This document shows positions 58,028 through 64,000 of a stretch of 64,000 bases of DNA, piece after piece. The first letter of the stretch is position 1; every line of letters begins with the position of its first letter. The position numbers and the translations under genes were made by a program. Below the pieces are notes generated by a model. That model ran no database searches, had not been told where the DNA came from, and saw only the letters and a program-made list of their open reading frames with translations. This DNA is from Neonectria sp. B-13 (lineage: Eukaryota > Ascomycota > Sordariomycetes > Hypocreales > Nectriaceae). The DNA lies in the NCBI GenBank assembly GCA_002682825.1, contig NOKP01000004.1, forward strand, positions 2,167,607-2,231,606, given 5' to 3'.

Positions 58028-59249
58028 ATGAGCGAAATTTACGATGCAAATGACAAGGAGGCGAGAGAGTCTTTCAAGGATAGAAACAACCTCGAAAACA
58101 AAACAAAGCTTTCCTTCGGCTGCGCCCGTTTCGCCAACATAGCGGACGGGACTGAGAAGGAATGGCACTACGAGTCAGCAATGAAATCGCTCCTTTACGA
58201 GTTTCGTTTGAGCGGTCTAAAAATGTGTGACATGGGCACGATCACAGAAGAAAATCAGCCGCTCAGTGAGTTGTACACAGCAACTGCCAGAGTGCTCCTC
58301 GATTACTTCTACCCCGAGTCGCCTGAGACCGGCCGACGAAAACTCCGAGACGACTCGAAGGACAAATCGGAAGCTGTCTTCATCCGACAAGCTAAATCTG
58401 CAATCAGTAATGCTGCAATCGCCTACTACGACGACGGATATGTGATCGACCATGGTCCCACCCCACCATGTGATTTTAGCCATTCGATTCCTCGATCCAT
58501 ATGGGGCAGTTGATCATACTATCGCGGGATGCCTCGCACCCATTGGAAAAACCCACCTCATGGAAGTGACGGGAGGCATTGGAAGATGGGCCAACCCAGG
58601 CCTGGCAATTACCGACGTCCAATCCATCGCTACCACCGCCGCAAATACCGCCGCCAATGCGCAGAATCTTGCGGCGAAACTCGCGATGGAACTTAGCCAA
58701 CGAATCGAGAACTTAGAGGATCATGCCGCCGGCAACGAACGAGGCAATATCGTCGCCCTCTCCAACGATCTCAACGCGAAGATCCTCAATGATAATGCCG
58801 CTTTCGGCCAAATTCGCGAGTCGCTCTTCAACATGCAGTCCAGATCTGAGCAGACTAATACAAATCTGGACAGCACGATTACGCGTGTGGAAGCATTAGA
58901 AAGTGTTCGGTACAACTTAAATCAATCAAGCAAGGATCAACTCAACAAAATACTCAATGCCGTAAAGCCGCAGATCCAGGCCCTGGTTAAGGCAGCGACT
59001 CCGACTCCTAAGGTACAGGAAACAACACCGGTTCCCCCAAGCCCCCAGTACCAGACCGACCAGGCCACTTCCCAACCACCTTCGGTCGTTGCCAGTTTTT
59101 TCTCCGGACTACCTGGGCAAACAAACAAGCGAGCCGCCGTCTCTGAATTGTCTACTGGCGCAACTAAGAGGCTGAGGTATTTCCAACTAAGGGGAGACCA
59201 ACCCTACTATCTCGGAGATTACCAGGAGCCGCGGCGCTCCGAGCAGTGA
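58028..59249 (+). CDS. Unrecognised protein with coiled-coil region; frame interrupted or spliced
   Basis: Two plus-strand frames overlap by 62 bases: 58028-58513 (161 codons) and 58452-59249. They read as one gene if an intron runs from 58407 (GTAATG) to 58479 (TTTTAG, 73 nt), giving 382 aa; otherwise a frameshift separates them. I do not recognise the protein. The N-terminal part is charged (SFGCARFANIADGTEKEWHY, SELYTATARVLLDYFYPES). The second part has an Ala/Asn/Gln-rich helical stretch likely to form a coiled coil (about nt 58620-58980), a Pro/Thr-rich linker, and a basic NKRAAV...TKRLR patch that may be a nuclear signal. It resembles lineage-specific hypothetical proteins. The intron is plausible but has a weak donor and no clear branch site. 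Confidence 0.55.
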
Positions 59250-59455
59250 ATCACTCACTGATGCCCCGATGTTAATCCTGTGTTCTGGCAATAACGAATC
59301 ACTGAGATCACCTGACCCATACTAATGTGTCTGTCTTTCGTTCTCATGTGGCAGGCAGACTCATCTTTCTTCTCCCTTTAACAACTTCTTAATGCCTCGG
59401 ACCTGAATCCAACGTCTGTCTTTCTCGTCCACGAACTTTTGCGATTTCCTCCGAC

Positions 59456-60143
59456 ATGGTTTCTTACAAGAAATCAGACGAATATATCCAGTATGCACAA
59501 GGCGTCGCTGTAGGTTTCGCCGTTAAGCGGCATCCAAGACTTCCGCCCTTCGAGACAAACGAGGCAAGTCACAATCCTGCTTGAGGTGTTCCCGAATCGC
59601 TTCCACTAATACTTTGTTTAGAAGGGCTCTTTGAGGGTGTCCCCCGGGGAGCTCTTTTGTCGCGTGCTCATGGATGACGGTTCACTCTGCTCACACGTCA
59701 GTTTTCTTTTTCGGATTACGCCAGGATTGATACCAACTTTTGCAGGACGAGAGGTTTTCAAATGAGTCAAATCTACGAACCCATGTCGGTCGACACTCTG
59801 GCGTTGAGGTTAAGACCAACAACCCTGGTGCAAAAAACATTTAAACCAACCTTCAGATACGTGGTATGTATAACTATCGTCGTTGTAGGTGTCATTCTAA
59901 ATCAAACCGGCAGAATTCTACCGCCGCCTCATAGAGCGAGTCCGCGGCCAGAGCAGTTCGGATGCTGGAGATATTGTTACACCTGCTCCTAGCACTGCTC
60001 CTTGGATCCCTTCAAAGCGGAGAGCTAAGTTAGATGACACGAAGAAACCTCCTGCTCTACTGCCCTTAGCCAACTTTGCTCCTGGCGATGAGTTTGAGAA
60101 GTCGGTTCGCTCAAGCATGAAGGTTGAGAACGATGAATTCTAG
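59456..60143 (+). CDS. Single C2H2-like zinc-finger protein, possibly truncated by an in-frame TAG
   Basis: Reading by splice signals: exon 59456-59563, a GC-AG intron (GCAAGT...TTTAG), exon 59622-59696, a GT-AG intron, exon 59746-59827, an 86-nt intron, exon 59914-60143; 164 aa. The finger is split over introns: ELFCRVLMDDGSLC, then ERFSNESNLRTHVGRHSG, giving C-X9-C...H-X3-H, a loose C2H2 unit common in short fungal regulators. A Lys/Pro-rich stretch follows (WIPSKRRAKLDDTKKPP). Alternatively, between 59809 and 59913 two introns could flank a 7-nt exon (59857-59863); both readings rejoin the same frame. The frame ends at TAG 60141-60143, yet stays coherent for 121 codons beyond (next entry). 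DNA or protein binding is inferred; no target can be named. Confidence 0.5.
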
Positions 60144-60509
60144 TGGTCGGTTCCTCGTCATACTATATGCCAACCGAGTAAGGAGATTACCAAGGCCGAG
60201 GTTGAGAAGTCGATTCCTGACCCCATTCCGTCCAAAAAGAGCATCAATACTACAACCGGGGACAACGCGACTAACGACAACGAGGAGAAGACAAACGTGA
60301 ACAACGTTGCTTCGTCCAACACGCTACCCCACAATCTCGACATGGGAAGTGGTATAGCCAAAGACACAGATTTCGATATGCTTCGAAATCGGTTCATTGA
60401 CAATCCACCACTAGCTCTCGGTGCGTTCATGGAAGATGTCTTCGATCTTCAAATGATACTGCATGAGAATGGCGAGCTTGAAGTCTTCTCCCATCCACCG
60501 CGGCTTTGA
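60144..60509 (+). pseudogene. Continuation of the C2H2 gene frame beyond the TAG
   Basis: The same reading frame continues without another stop to TGA at 60507-60509 and has protein-like character: charged, with KAEVEKSIPDPIPSKKSIN and a terminal block FIDNPPLALGAFMEDVFDLQ. It would be the C-terminus of the zinc-finger gene if the TAG is a nonsense mutation, is read through, or is removed by a 39-nt intron (GTTCGC 60105 to CTAG 60143), which would keep the frame but is very short. Confidence 0.4.
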
Positions 60510-60827
60510 ACCTTTTCAACTGTGGTGTGGCATCTTGGCAGAAAGAAAGAAGAAGGCCGCCAAATAGGATCGACTTATTTGATCCTGGATCGATTCGTTG
60601 ACCTATGAGAACGTGGGGTGGGTGAGATTAATCACTTCAACACTTGCATACGACATCAATTTGTATTCTAGCTGCAAATTCATGATATGCCCCATCCGCG
60701 CCTTATTAGAGAAGACGCTGAGGTTCTGAAATCGAAAGTGCGAGGTTGAAAGGATGGTCGTTAGAAGTGTTGCCCGGTGTATGAATGGTAAGGTGATTGG
60801 CCTCGACTTGGTCGGACAGCCAGTTCT
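60510..60827. other. Intergenic, convergent 3' ends
   Basis: A 318-bp spacer between the zinc-finger locus and the EBP-type gene. No gene recognised. Confidence 0.55.
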
Positions 60828-61694
60828 TCACAGGTTCTTTTTGACCTGTCGCTCGCTCAAGGCACCGGAGATGTCGCGAACCGAATACCATATGACCCAG
60901 AGCGGAATCCACACCCACAAGGTGTTGAAGAAGACGAGGTATACCCAGAGGTACATGAAGTTGGAGGTGTCGAGGTTGAGGTTGCCGACCAGCCACTCCG
61001 GACAGAAGGTCATAAAACCTAGTCAAACATGTCAGCTCCACGAATCGTTCCTTTGGACTCAGTGCCCGGCCGAGTACGACTTACCGCCGTAGAGCTCACA
61101 GGTGGCCAGGACTATCATCCAGATGCTGGCCCTGGGGTCTTTCTTGGCGAGGCAGTAGCAAACATAGACGGCCAGGGGACCGTCGAAGAAGACGGTCAGC
61201 AGCTCGAGACTGACGACGCCCTGTTCCCAATCGGTCAGCACATGTAGCTTGGATGGGTTCTACAGGAGCACACGCACAAGATCCACACCGGCCCAACGCC
61301 TGTCGGCCCGGGCATAAACATTCCACAGCTGGGCAAACGGATTGCTGCCGCCCGACTGCGCGCCGTACAGGCGGTCACTATGCCCCAGGAAGTTCTGCGG
61401 CGTCGGGAAGAACTCGGCCAGGTCGAGGCCCTCGACGGGCTGGTGGGAGAAGAAGCACAGGTACAGGAAGCTGCCCTCGAGGATGAAGTGGCACAGCGCG
61501 TCGGCGAGGTGCCAGATGAAGAGGAAGCGCAGGGTTCCGGAGGCGGTCGGGGCGAGGAACTGGCGGGACGCGGCGTAGGCGACGAAGACGATGGCGAGGG
61601 TCGAGAGCAGCGAGATGACGGTCGTCTGGTCGAAGAGGTCGGGCGGGAGAGACGAGACGAAGGATGCGGACGAGGACTCTGCGGCTGCGGCCAT
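60828..61694 (-). CDS. EBP/EXPERA-domain membrane protein (sterol-isomerase-like)
   Basis: Three exons, 61694-61278, 61220-61085 and 61018-60828, give 247 aa; EBP proteins are usually 220-250. Four membrane segments in EXPERA order are visible: VISLLSTLAIVFVAYAAS, the LFIWHLADALCHFILEGSFL helix, the LTVFFDGPLAVYVCYCLA to WMIVLATCELYGG region, and FMYLWVYLVFFNTLWVWIPL. The HLADALCHFILEGSF block carries the His and Glu residues that are catalytic in emopamil-binding protein, and the CELYGG and FFNTLWVWIP motifs are family hallmarks. EBP shifts the sterol double bond from C8 to C7 in animals and plants, whereas fungi use the unrelated ERG2, so the substrate here is uncertain. The protein should sit in the ER. 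The introns are 57 and 66 nt. Confidence 0.9.
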
Positions 61695-62380
61695 TGTGAA
61701 CAGTTCTGGGAGGAATTCAGGCGATAAATACTGCAATTGAGCTGCCCGCGTGACTTGTCGATGCGTTCCAAGTCTGGAATATCTGGACGGCAAAGGTGAC
61801 GCTCCCGGATAGCTGTGATGGTTGTCGGGCGGTGTCGGGACTAATACCGCGACAGTGGGGTTGCTCAATTGCCAATTGCACAAGTCATGTAGTATAAGTA
61901 CACCTGTGTTATGCGCAACAAGCACAACTCGTACCCGATTCGGTGGGGATCCAATACATCAAATAATACATTCTTGACAGCGCCTCGCTTCACGTGGCTG
62001 GCTCCCAACATTACAGCGTCCCCTGCTTTAAAACACACCAACCCAGCTTCCTCTCCATTGCTTGAGTGTCGAGGGGGGGTTGTCTCGTTATGTTGCTGTG
62101 ATGCGACGAGGGGAGAATGGGAAGCGGTTCACAGTCTATGTTCCATGTCTGGCAACAAAAGAAAACCCAGCACTCTCACAAATGGCATAACAAACGTCGT
62201 TCATATGAAAACTCTCAAACTAATAATCGGACCATTTTTTGTTTGCCAATTCTTCCCCACTCCGCTGAAAACAATGCCGCAATTGCAGGAGTGTATGTGT
62301 ATAATACAGCATGATGTGCATAACCCTCAAATCCCGTATATGTATATGCCCAGGAACAGCATCCTCGTAGCCCATCCCCT
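61695..62380. other. Intergenic (686 bp)
   Basis: Promoter of the EBP-type gene and 3' region of NAD kinase, both on the minus strand. No coding signal recognised. Confidence 0.55.
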
Positions 62381-64000
62381 TCATTTATCCCACTCCTTGA
62401 AGCTCTTCTGCTTCTGTCTTGTGTTCCATCCCAGCTTGCCGCTGATGCTGTTCACCCAGTCCTCGCTGCGCCGACCCTCGGTCTGCACCGACGCGAACGG
62501 GAACCGGCTCGCGCTGATGGTCACGTAGTCGCCGGGCTTCAGCTCGACGCGCTCGCGCCCGTCGAAGCTCGCCCACGACGCCGTGCGCGCGTTGTACGGC
62601 ACGCCCACCCGCAGCACGATGGTGTCCGGAAGCACGATCGGCCGGAAGGACAGTGTGTGCGCGCACACGGCCGTCACGAGCATCACGGGGTTCTCCGGGT
62701 GGCAGAGCGAGCCGCCGGCCGCCAGGTTGTAGGCCGTTGACCCTGTGGGTGTTGACACGCAGATGCCGTCGGCCAGCACCGAGGTGAAGTGTTCGTCATC
62801 CCCAAAGACCTCCGTGTATGACATGGCTAGATGTATTTGTTAGAATGCTGCACCCTCTTTTTGTTGCGGCTGCAGCGGGGAGTACTCACTGGGATTAGGG
62901 CCTCGGTCTACCACCACCTCGTTCAGGATCTCAAACGTGCCGTCCGGCCGATGAGTATGCTCGTCCTCGCTTTCCTCTCCGATCAACTCCTCCACCAGGT
63001 CTCGCTTCCGGTGGAGGTACTCATCGTCCTCTTCTGATCCCTGGTCGATCTCGGGTCTCTTCCGTCGCTGGCTCCTCATGACAGTACCCTCGAACCGCAG
63101 CCGCAAGCTGACCGTAACGCCCTTGGTGAAGGCCGTGGTGAGAGTTCCCTGGTAGCCCTCGAAGTCGAACTTGGTCAGGAACCCAAGACTCCCCAGCGCG
63201 AAACTCAGGACCGGCGGCACTATGCGCTGGAACAGCCAGCTGGCGTATAGCACCGTCCCGTCGCCTCCCAGCGAAATGACAAAGTCGAACATATGGGGCC
63301 GTAGCCTGCACATTTCCTCGTCCCAGTGCCTGAGCCGCTTGCGGATGGAGTCGCGCGCTGTCTCCTCGTCCATCTCCCCAGACGCCGCGTAGCCCTTGCA
63401 CACCTCATCGATCAGGCCGTCGGCATCGAATTTCTTATTCGCCTTGAGCTTGTCCTGGACGTATACCGTGTATTTGACATCTCGATCTTGATGGAGCAGC
63501 CACTTCGTCAGCTCGCGCGTCTTGGGTATAAGGTCCTGGTCGTAGATCTTGGTGAGGAGGAATATGCTTTTGACACGGAAGCGGATACGCATGCTGCTTA
63601 GACGGCGACTCAGCTCGCGAACGCCCCAGGCCATGTCGCTGAGTTGCTGCTTCGTGAGGAGGCGACTGTGCACATCGTCGTAGCTCGCGAGGTCCAGCTC
63701 CGACATGCTCTTGGTGATCTGCTGAGTCCACGCCTGCTGGTCAGCCTGGCCGCCACCTGCGTGCTCGAGGCTGTCCAGGTCGACGATGGCGCGGTCCTTC
63801 TTTTCGTTGTTGGGCTCGGTCTTGAGGTCGACAATGGCATCGAGGCTATTGTCACGTTGGTTGTCGACGGGCTCGATGTTGTTCAGGCTGGGGTATGAGG
63901 TCGGGCCCTGCGAGTACTCCGAGTCGGCCTCGCTGGCGGAGCTGGCGGCGTCTTTGGCGCGGCGCTGGCTGTCGAGGAACTGGTGGACGAGGCATTCGGT
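62381..64000 (-). CDS. NAD kinase (ATP-NAD kinase), 5' end outside window
   Basis: Two exons, >64000-62890 and 62826-62381, give the last 518 residues; the frame is open to the window edge, so the N-terminus is missing. NAD-kinase signatures are present: SLGGDGTVLYASWLF (the GGDG nucleotide-binding motif), GSLGFLTKFDFEGY, FEILNEVVVDRGPNPTMSY (rebuilt across the 63-nt intron; the NE motif) and GICVSTPTGSTAYNLAAGGS. The enzyme phosphorylates NAD(H) to NADP(H). An acidic insert between GTVMRSQRRKRPEID and LNEVVVDRG (EEDDEYLHRKRDLVEEL, EESEDEHTH) and a long charged N-terminal region resemble the Utr1-type fungal enzyme, which is cytosolic, more than mitochondrial Pos5. No targeting peptide can be judged because the start is absent. 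Confidence 0.94.

Noticed and set aside
58442..58479. A 38-nt GTGATC...TTTTAG intron in the 58 kb gene.
   Set aside because: It leaves the two exons out of frame with each other and is shorter than any other intron in the window.
61235..61771. Minus-strand 178-codon Ser/Pro/Arg frame and plus-strand frames over the EBP-type gene.
   Set aside because: Alternative-frame shadows of the EBP-type gene.

Overview
The window is a piece of nuclear chromosome from a filamentous ascomycete (Pezizomycotina, most likely Sordariomycetes). Genes are single, on both strands, and carry short GT-AG introns of about 45-130 nt. The protein set is typical of moulds: a HAM-2/Far11 STRIPAK subunit, a glucose-repressible GRG-1/CCG-1 protein, an Ndt80/PhoG-type regulator, a 2EXR protein and a GPI-type cysteine-rich secreted protein. 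I see no bacterial, viral or plasmid sequence, no CRISPR array, and no intact transposon, tRNA or rRNA gene. All splice models are read by eye; every multi-exon model given here closes in frame.

Layout. 1-2114: 3' part of tuberin (TSC2). 2115-6213: no gene. 6214-7894 (-): a GH3 C-terminal-like segment fused to a GNAT region, without the GH3 catalytic barrel. 10211-12658 (+): CENP-I/Mis6. 13136-14002 (-): Caf16-type ABC ATPase, head-to-head with 14562-16250 (+), DNA polymerase delta subunit 2. 16603-18336 (-): 2EXR protein. 20255-21356 (+): serine/threonine dehydratase. 22008-22545 (+): secreted cysteine-rich protein. 22763-23224 (-): CENP-S/MHF1. 23686-25320 (-): secreted heme peroxidase with a long C-terminal extension. 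27417-28369 (+): MARVEL-like protein. 28803-32156 (-): HAM-2/Far11/STRIP, seven exons. 32706-33621 (-): DUF2011-type basic protein. 35426-37589 (-): Ndt80/PhoG-like transcription factor, followed by an 8.7 kb stretch with no recognisable gene. 46333-48509 (-): RWD-RBR E3 ubiquitin ligase. 49586-50381 (+): dolichyldiphosphatase. 50859-52897 (-): seven-helix membrane protein. 57215-57480 (+): GRG-1/CCG-1. 58028-60509 (+): two unrecognised genes, both with interrupted frames. 60828-61694 (-): EBP/EXPERA protein. 62381-64000 (-): NAD kinase, running off the window.

Functional themes. Three genes for chromosome replication or segregation (CENP-I, Pol delta subunit 2, CENP-S) each have ACGCGT, the core of the MluI cell-cycle box bound by MBF, within 200 bp of the start codon. 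TSC2, STRIPAK and the Ndt80-like factor belong to growth and development signalling. The rest is housekeeping (NAD kinase, dolichol recycling, serine catabolism) or secretome. The genes are not arranged as a metabolic gene cluster.

The parts least explained by known families are the barrel-less GH3C-GNAT protein, the 58.0-60.5 kb pair with broken frames, the peroxidase extension and the 8.7 kb region upstream of the Ndt80-like gene. I found no clear new multi-gene system.
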